Below are positions 16,444 to 25,133 of a stretch of 39,985 bases of DNA, piece by piece. The first letter of the stretch is position 1. The number at the start of each line of letters is the position of its first letter. The stretch lies in assembly GCA_004558865.1 (NCBI GenBank), contig SFCY01000007.1:1-39985 (forward strand). Reading direction: 5' to 3'. The translations under genes were made by a program, and so were the position numbers. Below the pieces are notes generated by a model. It was not told the DNA's origin, did not search any database, and was given only the letters and a program-made list of their open reading frames with translations. This stretch comes from Bacteroidales bacterium (GTDB taxonomy: Bacteria; Bacteroidota; Bacteroidia; Bacteroidales; Bacteroidaceae).

Positions 16444-18353
16444 TTTGTATGGTAGTTTTCTTTGAATTGCTGATAAACGTTCTCAAAGTATTTCACGAAT
16501 GCCTGTATGCAGCATTTGGTTCCGCCGGGTGTGGGGTACTTGCCGGTGAAATACCAGTCGCCACGGTGATTGGGGATGGCTTTGCGCAATCCCTCTAAGC
16601 TCTGGTAGACAATCTCAATCGGCGTGGAGACTCCCTCGGGACGAAGCATTTCCACTATTTTGGAATTGATCTCGTCCACGGTGAAAGGCTCGTAGATGTC
16701 GCGCACGCAATTGCGCATGGCTGCCTTGGGCTTCTTGAGTTCGGCCCTGCAGTCGTCGTAAACCTTGCGGATGAAGTCTTCCCGGCCCTGGTCGAGCAGC
16801 AGGGCTATGGCGGCGCGGAACACGCAGAACTCCTCCAGCCGGGCCATGTCTATGCCATAATAGTCGGGATAGCGGATCTGGGGCGCAGAGGACACGACCA
16901 CCATCTTCTTGGGATGCAGCCGGTCGAGGATGCGCAGGATGCTCTCCTTTAGCGTTGTGCCACGCACGATGGAGTCGTCGATGATCACAAGGTTGTCCTC
17001 ATAAGGCACCAGGCTCTCGTAGGTGATGTCGTAGACGTGGCTGGCGAGGTCGTTGCGCGAGTTGCCCTCAGTGATGAAGGTGCGCAACTTGATGTCCTTC
17101 CAGGCCACTTTCTCCGTACGCACGGTTTGGGCGGTGATGATCTCGTGGAGCTCCTCCGCCGTAGGGATGTGGCCCAAATCAAGGACGGCCTTGATTTTCT
17201 GCTCGTGCACATAGCGCTTGAATCCCTGGGTGAGGCCATAGAAGGCCACTTCCGCCGTGTTGGGGATGAAGGAGAAGACGGTGTGCGTGGTGTCATATCC
17301 CACAGCCTTAAGCACGGGCATGGTGAGCTGTTCGCCGAGTTTCTTGCGCTCCTTGTAGATGTCGCGGTCGCTACCGCGCGAGAAGTAGATGCGCTCAAAC
17401 GAGCAGGCGGCATTCTCCTTGGGCTCAAAGATCTGCTCGATGGCGTGGGAGCCGTCGCGCTTCACCAACAGGGCGTTGCCTGGCTGCAACTCCTTTACGT
17501 CATCGCATTCGAGGTCGAACGTAGTTTGAAGCACAGGGCGCTCACTGGCCAGGGCGACAATCTCATCGTTCATGAAGTAGAACGCAGGGCGGATTCCCCA
17601 TGGGTCGCGGATGGAGAACATCTCGCCCGACCCCGTCAGGCCGCACATCACATAGCCGCCGTCGAAGTCCCTCATGGAGGTCTTGAGCACGTTGCTCATC
17701 CTCACGTGGTCCTCGATGTAGCGGGTGATGTCGAGACCCTCCAGCCCCTTGTCCTTGGCCTCAACAAAGTTGCGCTCCACCTCGCGGTCCAGCCGATGCC
17801 CCATCAGCTCAAGCATGATGTAGGAGTCGCTGTAGATGCGCGGGCATTGACCCTGGCTGGTTATCTTGTCAAAGATCTCATCAATGTTGGTCATGTTGAA
17901 GTTGCCGCAGAGGCAGAGGTTCTTGGCTTTCCAGTTGTTGCGGCGCAAGAAGGGATGGACATACTTCAGGCCGCTCTTTCCCGTTGTGGAATAGCGCAGA
18001 TGTCCCATATAGAGTTCTCCCGCGTAGGGAAACTGGCGCACCTTTTGACTCTCATCCAGACGGGTGTCGTTCAGCACCGGGATATAACTCTTGTGGATGG
18101 TGTTGAAGATTTCGGTGATGGCGTTGGCTCCCTCGGCCCTCTCGCGGAACATATACTCATTGCCGAGTTCCGCATCAAGCTTCACACAGGCCACGCCCGC
18201 ACCCTCCTGGCCGCGGTTGTGCTGTTTCTCCATCATCAGATAGAGCTTGTTGAGGCCGTACATCCACGTGCCGTATTTTTTCTGATAATAATCGAGTGGC
18301 TTCAGCAGGCGAACCATCGCCACGCCACAGTCCTCATGTATTCCCTGTTCCAT
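16440..18353 (-). CDS. amidophosphoribosyltransferase (PurF-like), long form
   Basis: The protein has 637 residues against about 470-510 for standard PurF. It has an N-terminal Ntn-type glutaminase: Cys9 after the opening MEQGIHED would become the N-terminal nucleophile if the first eight residues are removed, as with the B. subtilis PurF propeptide. QHNRGQEGAGVA, MGHLRYSTTG and CGNFN are family motifs. The PRPP loop VIIDDSIVRGTT is at 456-467. The family makes phosphoribosylamine from PRPP and glutamine, the first purine step. The ATGA overlap with carA places it in a pyrimidine rather than a purine operon. I see no clear TAnnTTTG promoter upstream. The family is firm; that it is the main PurF is not proven. 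Confidence 0.9.
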   Translation of the reverse strand: MEQGIHEDCGVAMVRLLKPLDYYQKKYGTWMYGLNKLYLMMEKQHNRGQEGAGVACVKLDAELGNEYMFRERAEGANAITEIFNTIHKSYIPVLNDTRLDESQKVRQFPYAGELYMGHLRYSTTGKSGLKYVHPFLRRNNWKAKNLCLCGNFNMTNIDEIFDKITSQGQCPRIYSDSYIMLELMGHRLDREVERNFVEAKDKGLEGLDITRYIEDHVRMSNVLKTSMRDFDGGYVMCGLTGSGEMFSIRDPWGIRPAFYFMNDEIVALASERPVLQTTFDLECDDVKELQPGNALLVKRDGSHAIEQIFEPKENAACSFERIYFSRGSDRDIYKERKKLGEQLTMPVLKAVGYDTTHTVFSFIPNTAEVAFYGLTQGFKRYVHEQKIKAVLDLGHIPTAEELHEIITAQTVRTEKVAWKDIKLRTFITEGNSRNDLASHVYDITYESLVPYEDNLVIIDDSIVRGTTLKESILRILDRLHPKKMVVVSSAPQIRYPDYYGIDMARLEEFCVFRAAIALLLDQGREDFIRKVYDDCRAELKKPKAAMRNCVRDIYEPFTVDEINSKIVEMLRPEGVSTPIEIVYQSLEGLRKAIPNHRGDWYFTGKYPTPGGTKCCIQAFVKYFENVYQQFKENYHTK

Positions 18354-18498
18354 ACAGATAACAGATTCCTTTCTGCTTGGTTTTAAAATATAAAAAAAAT
18401 GAAAGAACGATGACAGACTGCTATTTCTACCAATTCATCAACATTCCTTCATTTTCATGATTAAATACGAGTTGTGTTTATCTCTTCCCCCAATAATC

Positions 18499-19296
18499 TC
18501 AGTTCAAGACGTTCACGACAAACGAGGCGATTGAGATGGCGATACTCACGAACGACATCCACAGCGTGGTGGAGGTGCCGATGTCTGAGTTCTTGGCCTT
18601 TACGCCGTTGGGCTGGACATAGATGATGTCGTTCTGCTGCAGGTAATAATAAGGCGAGTTGAACAGGTTGGCGTCGTTGAGGTTGAGCCTGTAGACATGC
18701 TTCTCGCCCGCCGCGTCCTCACGAATCAGCATCACGTTGTTGCGCTGGCCATAGATGGTGAGGTCTCCTGCCTGTGCGATGGCCTCAAGCACGCTCATCT
18801 TCTCTGTGCTTACCGGCACCACCGAAGGATGCCCCACCTCACCGAGCACCGTCACACGGTAGCTGGCCATGCGCACGGTCACCACCGGCTTCTCTTGCTC
18901 AGAGAGATAAGGTTTCAACTTGGAGAGTATCAAGTCCTCGCATTGTCCTTTGGTGAGTCCCGCCACATGGATTTTGCCTATAACGGGGAAATTGATGTAG
19001 CCGGTGTTGTCCACCAAGTAGCCTTGCAGCGAACCGCCACCAGCTGAGAGCTGGCCACTCGTTCCCACGGTATTGGTCACAGAGAGGTTGAAGGGTGCCG
19101 AAGCCTGGGGGTCGGTCGTTATCACCGTGATGGTGAGTTGGTCCTTGGGCATGATCTTGGCATCGTAGAGCATGCGTGACGCCGCCAGGCTGATTGTGTC
19201 AGCATTCTGAAAATAAGGGACATACTTTGACGACTTGCAGCTTCCTAAGAGCAAGATGACTGCCATCGCGACTAAAGGGACGAGAATTCTCTTCAT
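18499..19296 (-). CDS. polysaccharide export outer-membrane lipoprotein (Wza/BexD type)
   Basis: The protein has 265 residues. A lipoprotein signal ends LLLGSC with Cys20. A polysaccharide export domain follows (MPKDQLTITV), then SLBB-like repeats (GYINFPVIGKIHVAGLTKGQCEDLI and VLGEVGHPSVVPV with LEAIAQAGDLTIYGQRNNVMLIRE). A C-terminal hydrophobic helix (WMSFVSIAISIASFVVNVL) would span the outer membrane as in Wza. It forms the exit channel for capsule or exopolysaccharide. The usual partner tyrosine kinase/Wzc is not beside it. It has its own strong promoter and sits 145 nt upstream of the purF-like gene. Confidence 0.9.
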   Translation of the reverse strand: MKRILVPLVAMAVILLLGSCKSSKYVPYFQNADTISLAASRMLYDAKIMPKDQLTITVITTDPQASAPFNLSVTNTVGTSGQLSAGGGSLQGYLVDNTGYINFPVIGKIHVAGLTKGQCEDLILSKLKPYLSEQEKPVVTVRMASYRVTVLGEVGHPSVVPVSTEKMSVLEAIAQAGDLTIYGQRNNVMLIREDAAGEKHVYRLNLNDANLFNSPYYYLQQNDIIYVQPNGVKAKNSDIGTSTTLWMSFVSIAISIASFVVNVLN

Positions 19297-19336
19297 TTGA
19301 ATTTAGAATAAATGAAACTTTCTGTTTTAATTTGTG

Positions 19337-19367
19337 CAAAATTACTATTATTTTTGGATATGCCCAA
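19337..19367 (-). promoter_or_regulatory. promoter of the polysaccharide export gene
   Basis: The minus strand reads TTGG, exactly 19 bp, then TAATTTTG. This is a full consensus match, about 41 nt before the ATG. Confidence 0.75.
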
Positions 19368-19407
19368 GTTTTTAACAAAGAAATATCCAAAGGTTGGCTC
19401 TAAAAAT

Positions 19408-20010
19408 TCAGATGCCCAACGCCTTTGTGACGATTCTCTCGTATTGCCCGTTCATCTCCGCAAATCGCATGGCACAGTTCATGGCGGCATGCCTGACGCC
19501 ATAGCTTCCGCCCTGCAGCGCCGCCTGTGCCTGGTCTATAAACTCGTTGATCCCCCGCTCGTTGGGTTCCTGGCCTTTCATGAACAGGCGGGAGAGGATG
19601 TTGTAGCCGCAGATCTGATACAGGTCCTCCCCGTTGGCAATCCATCGGTAGGCCAAATCGGGCGCATAGGCAAGATGCTGGAAGAGGTTGAAAGCCAGCA
19701 TCTCGGCCATTTCCTGTGAGCGGGTCTGCTCCATCCATATCTCCGCCACCTCTTGTGGCATCCTGTCGGCAGGCATCAGCAGCGTGGCCAGGATCTTGCA
19801 CTCGCGGATGTCCTCTTTCCAAAGGGCTATGGCAAGTTCGTAATCCTTGTCCCACTCCGCCGCCATCTGTTTGAGCTGGGGCAGGGTGACACCCCAATTC
19901 AACTTGTATTCCACACCCTTCTCACGCATGGAGCGTGAAGCCTCGCCATTCATCATGAGTCTGAACGACTGCTTGATGGCCTTCAGCTGATTGTTGATTT
20001 TTTCGTCCAT
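19408..20010 (-). CDS. AlkD-like HEAT-repeat protein (DNA alkylation repair family)
   Basis: The protein has 200 residues, almost all helical by sequence pattern, with features of AlkD-type HEAT-like repeats (YKLNWGVTLPQLKQMAAEW, then ALWKEDIRECKILATLLM, with the paired W/D/R pattern). AlkD proteins remove bulky or charged alkyl bases from DNA. I cannot confirm all active-site aromatic and acidic residues, so the catalytic claim is weak. It begins 33 nt after the dipeptidyl-peptidase stop, so the two probably share a transcript. Confidence 0.65.
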   Translation of the reverse strand: MDEKINNQLKAIKQSFRLMMNGEASRSMREKGVEYKLNWGVTLPQLKQMAAEWDKDYELAIALWKEDIRECKILATLLMPADRMPQEVAEIWMEQTRSQEMAEMLAFNLFQHLAYAPDLAYRWIANGEDLYQICGYNILSRLFMKGQEPNERGINEFIDQAQAALQGGSYGVRHAAMNCAMRFAEMNGQYERIVTKALGI

Positions 20011-20043
20011 CTTCCTAATATAATAATGTAGGGTAGTCTCTGT

Positions 20044-21978
20044 TTATATCAATGTGCCGTAGTCTCTGCTGTAGCGCAGCATCTGCTCATCGTAACTCTC
20101 GTCGTAGCTCACTTCCACATCCACCGGCTCTCCATTATCCTCCACAAGCGTGAACTTGGGATTGAGGAATCCTTTGTAGGGAGCGATGTTGAGACGCTTG
20201 TAGCGCTGCCTCACCTCGCTGTGGAGCTGAGGGTCCACGCCCACGGCATAACGCTCCACCAAGTCGCGCGCTGCGATGTAGTCGCCCTCGCTCTTGATGC
20301 GCTGGATCTCGGCCAGCTGGCGGGCGAAGACCTGACGGAGGGCATTGTAGTCGGTGATGTCGACATAATGCTTGCCGCCCCGCTCCACCAACCTCACCAC
20401 TTCGGGATTCGTGTCGGCCGCCCAATGAGCGATGAGCGAGCGGTTGAGCATGTGGGCCTCCTCTATCTTGTTGCCGGGTTCGATGCGCACCAACTGGGTC
20501 ATGAGCCCATTCATCATATAGGCATAATACTGGGCTTCGAAGGCACGGCTGTCGGCCAACAGTCCCAGGTCGATGAGCTTCGGGCTTGCGATATAGTAGA
20601 GTCCGAACAAATCGGCACGCGCCTCCTCTATCGTGTTGCCGTAGGCCTTGAGCGCATTGGGGTCGGTGCCGGGAAGAAGCTGTCCGCTGCCATGGCCCAG
20701 ACATTCGTGGAGGTCGGTGTGCAGCTCATCGGTCATGACCTCCCACTTCCTGACGCTCTTCAGCGTAGCCTCGTCGATGGCAAACTCCTCCAAGAAGCCA
20801 TTGCCCCGCGAAGCCTCGTTGTAGGCGTGGGTGATGTTGCTTATGCTCACACTCTTTGAGCCATAGCGGGCGCGGATCCAGTCGGCGTTGGGCAGATTGA
20901 TTCCTATTGCCGTGGAGGGATATTCATCGCCGCCCAACATGGCCGCACAAACCACGTTGGCCGAGACGCCCGTCACCCTCTTCTTCTTGAATCTCGCATC
21001 CACCGGCGAATGGTCCTCAAACCATTGGGCGTTGTCGCTGATGAGTCGCGTGCGGCGCGTGGCCTCATGGTCCTTGTACTCCACGAGGCCTTCCCACGTG
21101 CCCTTCAGCCCCAGGGGGTCGCCATACACCTCGATGAAGCCATTGATGAAGTCCACGTCGCCCTCCTGCTCCTTGAGCCATTCTATGGAGAACTTGTCAA
21201 AGGTCCTGAGGTCGCCCGCGCGGTAATAGTCTTTAAGCAGCGCGAGAACCCTCTTCTGCCGTTCATTCTCGGCGTACCTTGCCGCCATGCCCAGCCATAC
21301 CACGATCTTGGCGATGGCTTCAGCGTACAGTCCTTTCAAGCACCAGACCTGTTCCTCCAGCTTTCCATCGCGCGTCTTCACGAGCTTGGAGTTCAGTCCC
21401 CACGAAGGCTCTTCCAGCGAGCCTGTCCGCCTCGAGGCATAGAAGCGCTCCACCTCCTCTTGGCCGACATTCTCATAGAAGTTGCAGGCCGAGGTCTTCA
21501 CCAGGTCCTCGCCGTTGGCCTTGTTCACCCGCTTGGGCAGAACCTCGGGATTGAACATCACCTCGCCAATCTCGGCCAGCATCCTCTCGGCCCCGATTCC
21601 TGTCGGCAGATAGCCTTCCACCCGCCGCAGGGCATCGGCAAACCAGGACTTGGAGAACCGGGGCATGAACTTTCCGCACCCGTAATGGTGGTAGATGCCG
21701 TGGGAGAACCATACGCGCCGCAGATACTCGTGCAGGGCTTCCCGCTCGGTGTCATGGCCGGTGAAGTCGCAGTGCTGCCATATAGTCTCAAGGCAAACGC
21801 GTATTTTGAGATTGTACTTGCCGAATTGGTCGAAGGTGATGTCACGTCCGGCCAGTGCGGCTTTGCTCAGATAATAGATGTAGAGCTTCTTCCTCAGCGG
21901 CATACCTTCCCATCCGGGCAACTGGTAGCGCAGCATTTGGATGTCGGCGAACCGCTCGTGTTGATAAACGAATTCCAT
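20044..21978 (-). CDS. dipeptidyl-peptidase III (M49 zinc peptidase)
   Basis: The protein has 644 residues. The M49 zinc motif is HECLGH at 424-429 (His424, Glu425, His429), the cysteine form known from Bacteroides DPP III, with the third ligand Glu452 in EEARAD at 451-456. It removes dipeptides from the N-terminus of short peptides. There is no signal peptide, so it should be cytoplasmic, whereas some Bacteroides homologues carry a signal. The ATG follows a hairpin (22004-22034) that probably ends the upstream araC-type gene. An AlkD-like gene follows at 33 nt. Confidence 0.92.
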   Translation of the reverse strand: MEFVYQHERFADIQMLRYQLPGWEGMPLRKKLYIYYLSKAALAGRDITFDQFGKYNLKIRVCLETIWQHCDFTGHDTEREALHEYLRRVWFSHGIYHHYGCGKFMPRFSKSWFADALRRVEGYLPTGIGAERMLAEIGEVMFNPEVLPKRVNKANGEDLVKTSACNFYENVGQEEVERFYASRRTGSLEEPSWGLNSKLVKTRDGKLEEQVWCLKGLYAEAIAKIVVWLGMAARYAENERQKRVLALLKDYYRAGDLRTFDKFSIEWLKEQEGDVDFINGFIEVYGDPLGLKGTWEGLVEYKDHEATRRTRLISDNAQWFEDHSPVDARFKKKRVTGVSANVVCAAMLGGDEYPSTAIGINLPNADWIRARYGSKSVSISNITHAYNEASRGNGFLEEFAIDEATLKSVRKWEVMTDELHTDLHECLGHGSGQLLPGTDPNALKAYGNTIEEARADLFGLYYIASPKLIDLGLLADSRAFEAQYYAYMMNGLMTQLVRIEPGNKIEEAHMLNRSLIAHWAADTNPEVVRLVERGGKHYVDITDYNALRQVFARQLAEIQRIKSEGDYIAARDLVERYAVGVDPQLHSEVRQRYKRLNIAPYKGFLNPKFTLVEDNGEPVDVEVSYDESYDEQMLRYSRDYGTLI

Positions 21979-22003
21979 AGTGTGGTTTTATGATAATGGA
22001 TAA

Positions 22004-22034
22004 AGTGGCAGCCCCCCTTGGTGGAGCTGCCACT
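22004..22034 (-). terminator. hairpin between the AraC-type gene and DPP III
   Basis: Perfect 9-bp arms (AGTGGCAGC and GCTGCCACT) are followed by TTTATCC on the minus strand. It may end the araC-type transcript or attenuate reading into DPP III. A perfect 14-bp palindrome (AGGAAGCGCTTCCT) lies just upstream at 22082-22095. Confidence 0.6.
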
Positions 22035-22105
22035 GTGTCTTAAAGTAAAGGTCTGAAGAATGATGCCCCCCGGCCTCTTTGAGGAAGCGCTTCCTAAGGC
22101 TTCCG

Positions 22106-22642
22106 TCATTCTGCGGCTACAGCGACAGTCTCAACGGGATTCTCCGCCGCGGCCGGAGCCAGATTCACCTCGGCGTCATCACGCTTCAGCTGCCTTTTCT
22201 CCTGCGCCTTCTTCAGCCTTTCAGCGCGCTTGGCAAACTCCTTGAGCTTGTACTCGCGCGGTGTAATCTGGTTGATCCGGTAGAAAGAGGCATAGAACGA
22301 CTGGCGATTGGCAAAGCCCACCATGTCGGAAATCTCTTCCATGTTGAGGTTCTTGTTCTCCTTGCCAGCCAGGAGCACCATGGCGTCCTTGATGCGCTGC
22401 TTGTTGACGAACGAGGTGTAGTTCATTTTGAACCTCACGTTGATGACAGCGGAAATGTAGCGAGAGTTTGTGCCGAGGTCGGCTGCAAGCTGCTTGGCAG
22501 AATAGTCTTTGTCGAGATACTTCTTCTGCTTCACGATGATGTCAAGAATCTGCGACTCCAGTCGGTCCATCAGCTCGGGATTGACCAGGTTCCTATAGGC
22601 CGCATCTTTGTTCTTCTTTAGAGTGATGTTGTATTTGGTCAT
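22106..22642 (-). CDS. AraC-type helix-turn-helix regulator
   Basis: From the ATG at 22642 the protein has 178 residues. The central and C-terminal region has the AraC double HTH: DYSAKQLAADLGTNSRYISAVINVRFKMNYTSFVNKQRIKDAMVLL, then ISDMVGFANRQSFYASFYRINQITPREYK. A lysine/alanine-rich tail (KAQEKRQLKRDD...) follows. There is no sensor domain, so it may act with a partner. The frame is open up to a TTG at 22720, only about 10 nt past the -7 element, so I prefer an internal ATG; 22678 and 22687 are alternatives. It has a strong own promoter. Confidence 0.85.
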   Translation of the reverse strand: MTKYNITLKKNKDAAYRNLVNPELMDRLESQILDIIVKQKKYLDKDYSAKQLAADLGTNSRYISAVINVRFKMNYTSFVNKQRIKDAMVLLAGKENKNLNMEEISDMVGFANRQSFYASFYRINQITPREYKLKEFAKRAERLKKAQEKRQLKRDDAEVNLAPAAAENPVETVAVAAE

Positions 22643-22729
22643 CAGAGTAATACTTTTTTTATATCTCCTTTCACTCATATTAACAATCATAAGAGACTCT
22701 ACGCTGAGAGTATCCACCAATTTTCATTG

Positions 22730-22761
22730 CAAATATACAAATTTATTATGACATCGTCAAG
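22730..22761 (-). promoter_or_regulatory. promoter of the AraC-type gene
   Basis: The minus strand reads CTTG, exactly 20 bp, then TATATTTG. This matches the Bacteroidetes consensus. The leader to the ATG at 22642 would be about 80 nt. Confidence 0.7.
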
Positions 22762-22908
22762 AATTTCCACTAATGTTAAATAAAATATTTGTTTTTTCTC
22801 AACAAATAATGAGTGCGTAGCAAAAAAATGAGCTGTTTTCGATTATGATTATGGGTGCTTGGTATGATGTATCAGGTATTGTCGTGTTTGCTACGCCATT
22901 GTTATCTT

Positions 22909-22964
22909 CCACGAATCAGCACCAATCTTCACAAATCAAAATCCTTATACGTGAAGATTCGTGG
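22909..22964. repeat. interrupted inverted repeat
   Basis: Outer arms CCACGAAT (22909-22916) and ATTCGTGG (22957-22964) and inner arms CTTCAC (22927-22932) and GTGAAG (22951-22956) form a two-part hairpin with a one-sided internal loop. It resembles 10399-10451 in size and in its ACGAAT motif. Confidence 0.6.
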
Positions 22965-23015
22965 CTTTGTTCTTGATGAGTTTCCGCAATCATCCAATTG
23001 CAGGTGCAGTGCCTT

Positions 23016-23125
23016 GCGCCAGCCCTAAAGAGATGACCCTCCACCTTATTCATTCATACATAATGGCCATTTGTTGTACATGCAAATGATTGGAAAGCGG
23101 TAGAACATTTCTTTAGGGCTGGCGC
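23016..23125. repeat. 20-bp inverted repeats around a 70-bp core
   Basis: GCGCCAGCCCTAAAGAGATG (23016-23035) is repeated inverted at 23106-23125 with one mismatch. The core has its own dyad CATTTG/CAAATG. No flanking target duplication or reading frame is seen. It may be a MITE-like relic or a long hairpin RNA. Confidence 0.65.
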
Positions 23126-23159
23126 CCCCCTACCCCTCCCCTACGAATGGAGGGGAGAC

Positions 23160-23233
23160 CCAATCGCCCAAAGACGTACCCGAAAACGTGCATCCTCTTG
23201 CAGGAGACGTGTCCCTGCGTTAAGGGCGATTGG
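23160..23233. repeat. 10-bp inverted repeats around a 54-bp core
   Basis: CCAATCGCCC at 23160-23169 pairs exactly with GGGCGATTGG at 23224-23233. It follows directly on the C-rich hairpin tract. Confidence 0.55.
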
Positions 23234-23340
23234 TGTCCCCCTCCCTCTTAGGGATGGGGTTAGGGGTGGGCTTTGGTTTAGGAGTGGGTCTTTGGGTTTG
23301 GATGGGTCTTTGTGGCCATCTGAAGCTTTGCACAACATTC

Positions 23341-23428
23341 GTGGCAGCTGGCACGATAGTTCGTGGCAACTGACAGGATATTTCGTGGCAACTGGCACGA
23401 TATTCCGTGGCAACTGCCACGAAACAAA
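23341..23428. repeat. 22-bp tandem repeat, four copies
   Basis: Units starting CGTGGCARCTG begin at 23341, 23363, 23385 and 23407, exactly 22 bp apart, with variation in the second half. The last unit carries the dyad CGTGGCAACTGCCACG. The period is shared with 7695-7798 and 11801-11866. Confidence 0.85.
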
Positions 23429-23608
23429 GACAAACGGCCGGAGCGACGCAAACTTCCTCCCGCCACAATGGGGATGAAAGGCGGGGGACAACGCTTGTGG
23501 CCGCCCGCAAACTGCTCCCAGAATGCGGGCGGCCACAACTTGCCGACAAAAGCTGACAAACGGAATGCTGCCCCACCCTGCGGCATTCCGCCACAGAGGG
23601 GCTCGGGG

Positions 23609-25066
23609 CTATGGATTGAGCAGCCACTTCACGGCCGCGCCCCTGGTCTCAACGTAGGATGAGAGGCGGGGCATGTAGCCCAGTCCGGGGTGGAGCTTGT
23701 AGAGCACACTGCGGCAAGTGCGTTCCGCGGCATGGTCTACGAAGTCGTTGTACCACGCCCAGGGTGTCTTGTCGTCGGCCTCAAAGCCCAGATAAGCGCC
23801 TTGGGCCTCATCGATGTACTTCTGGAAGTCCTTTTTAGCCTCGCCGGGCCAAGCCGCGGGGTCTGTACCATTATTATATATAAGGTGGAAATGCTCGAAA
23901 AGGAGGGGCGCATAACTGCTGTCTGGCCGCCAAACGGCCACATGGGCATCGTATTTCCTTGCCTCCTCGCGCAACCACAGGAGGGTGGAGTCCTCTCCCC
24001 CGTCGGTGATGAGCAGTATTTGTTTCGGCGGCACAGTAGCCTTCTTGTTTTTTATCAGGGTGAGATACACTGTGTTCATCAGGTCGCATTGCGCATTGTC
24101 CTCCGTGGTCTGCCAGTACATGCCTCCAAGGAGATGCTCGTCGAGGATGTATTGGCACTTGGCGGCGATGGACCTCGGGTTGTCGGCCGCCCACACCAAC
24201 AGCCCCGACCAGTCGGTGAGATAAGGCACCTGCCCCCTCTCGTCCCAATGCTCGGTGTAGCGACCCGCCGTGAAGCCGGTCCTCATGTAGTTGTCGAGAA
24301 TCTTGTTGCTGTGGTCGCCCCTGCCATAGAGCGGCATGCCCAGGCAGAGCTTGCTGCGCGGCACCCCGGCCTTGATGTGGGCCTCCACCGCCTCCTGCAC
24401 GCTGATGCGCCCGGTGAGTTGCGAACGGTAGAGCGTGGTGTGGTGCAGGGGAGGGTCGGCCACGTCGTAGGCCATGATGTTGACAAAGTCAAGATAGCGC
24501 ATACAGGCGCGGAAATCGATGTATTTGGCGTCGGCGATGGTGGCGATGGTGAGCAGCTTGTCCTTGCCGATGGCCTTGCGCAGGTCGCGCATGAGGAGCG
24601 TGAAGTTCCTTGTGTCGTCGGGCGACGACGAGATTCCCGCCTCACTGCTTGTGGGATATTCCCAGTCGATGTCTATCCCGTCGATGCCATACTGGGCAAC
24701 GATGCGCGCGCAATCCTCGGCGAAGCGCCTCCTCTTGCCCGCGTCGGCGGCCATCTCCGAGAAGTTGCCGCTGGTCCATCCGCCCACGGAGAGAGATACC
24801 CGCAGCTCCGGGTTCTCCTTCTTCAGCCCCACAACCTTGGTCAGGAAGTCGGGGTTCTGCACGTCGCATCCGTCGAAAGTCTTGTTCACGTGGCCGAAGG
24901 CGTAGTTGATGTGGGTCATCAGAAAGGGGTCGGGGAGCCGTTGCGTGGTCCACGAGCACACGTAGGCCACGATGATGGGCGCCGTTTGAGCTGTGCCCTT
25001 GCCCCTGGCCTGAAGCCACAGGATGTTGGCCAAGGCCAGAATCACTAAGAGTGTCTTTTTCATCAT
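23609..25066 (-). CDS. secreted GH18 glycoside hydrolase with C-terminal ThuA-like domain
   Basis: The protein has 485 residues. A hydrophobic signal (about 1-20, no lipobox cysteine) is followed by a GH18 barrel: SVGGW at 93-97, catalytic DGIDIDWE at 129-136 (acid Glu136) and MAYD at 198-201. GH18 enzymes cut beta-1,4 bonds next to GlcNAc in chitin or N-glycans. From about residue 347 a second domain starts: ILLITDGGEDSTLLWLREEA, then FHLIYNNGTD, AYLGFEADDKTPWAWYNDFVDH. This order matches ThuA/trehalose-utilisation-like domains. It lies divergent to the SusC/SusD pair, which suggests an amino-sugar glycan locus (inference). The GH18 call is firm; the ThuA call is moderate. Confidence 0.88.
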   Translation of the reverse strand: MMKKTLLVILALANILWLQARGKGTAQTAPIIVAYVCSWTTQRLPDPFLMTHINYAFGHVNKTFDGCDVQNPDFLTKVVGLKKENPELRVSLSVGGWTSGNFSEMAADAGKRRRFAEDCARIVAQYGIDGIDIDWEYPTSSEAGISSSPDDTRNFTLLMRDLRKAIGKDKLLTIATIADAKYIDFRACMRYLDFVNIMAYDVADPPLHHTTLYRSQLTGRISVQEAVEAHIKAGVPRSKLCLGMPLYGRGDHSNKILDNYMRTGFTAGRYTEHWDERGQVPYLTDWSGLLVWAADNPRSIAAKCQYILDEHLLGGMYWQTTEDNAQCDLMNTVYLTLIKNKKATVPPKQILLITDGGEDSTLLWLREEARKYDAHVAVWRPDSSYAPLLFEHFHLIYNNGTDPAAWPGEAKKDFQKYIDEAQGAYLGFEADDKTPWAWYNDFVDHAAERTCRSVLYKLHPGLGYMPRLSSYVETRGAAVKWLLNP

Positions 25067-25133
25067 TGCGAGTTGGTTTTGATAGAAAAGTTATTGAAAG
25101 GTTTGAAAAAAAGATTTCGCCCGTTAATGATTG

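Larger units (their letters stand above)
22762..23608. other. repeat-rich intergenic region
   Basis: No credible gene is seen in about 850 bp. It holds four nested inverted or tandem elements (listed separately) and C-rich tracts such as CCCCTACCCCTCCCCTA near 23127-23143, with a 7-bp hairpin CTCCCCT/AGGGGAG. Open frames in several phases across 23140-23660 arise from the repeats and are not genes. Confidence 0.6.

Noticed and set aside
22082..22095. 14-bp perfect palindrome as an operator of the AraC-type gene
   Set aside because: It lies past the stop codon of that gene and not in a promoter; it is more likely part of the 3' end structure.
23016..23125. Invertible promoter or insertion sequence between 20-bp inverted repeats
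   Set aside because: The 70-bp core has no TAnnTTTG element on either strand, no transposase or invertase is near, and no target duplication is seen.
23141..23662. Several overlapping frames of 61-135 codons on both strands
   Set aside because: They arise because a 22-bp repeat passes through all three frames; the peptides repeat CHELSCQLP-like words and have no start signals.
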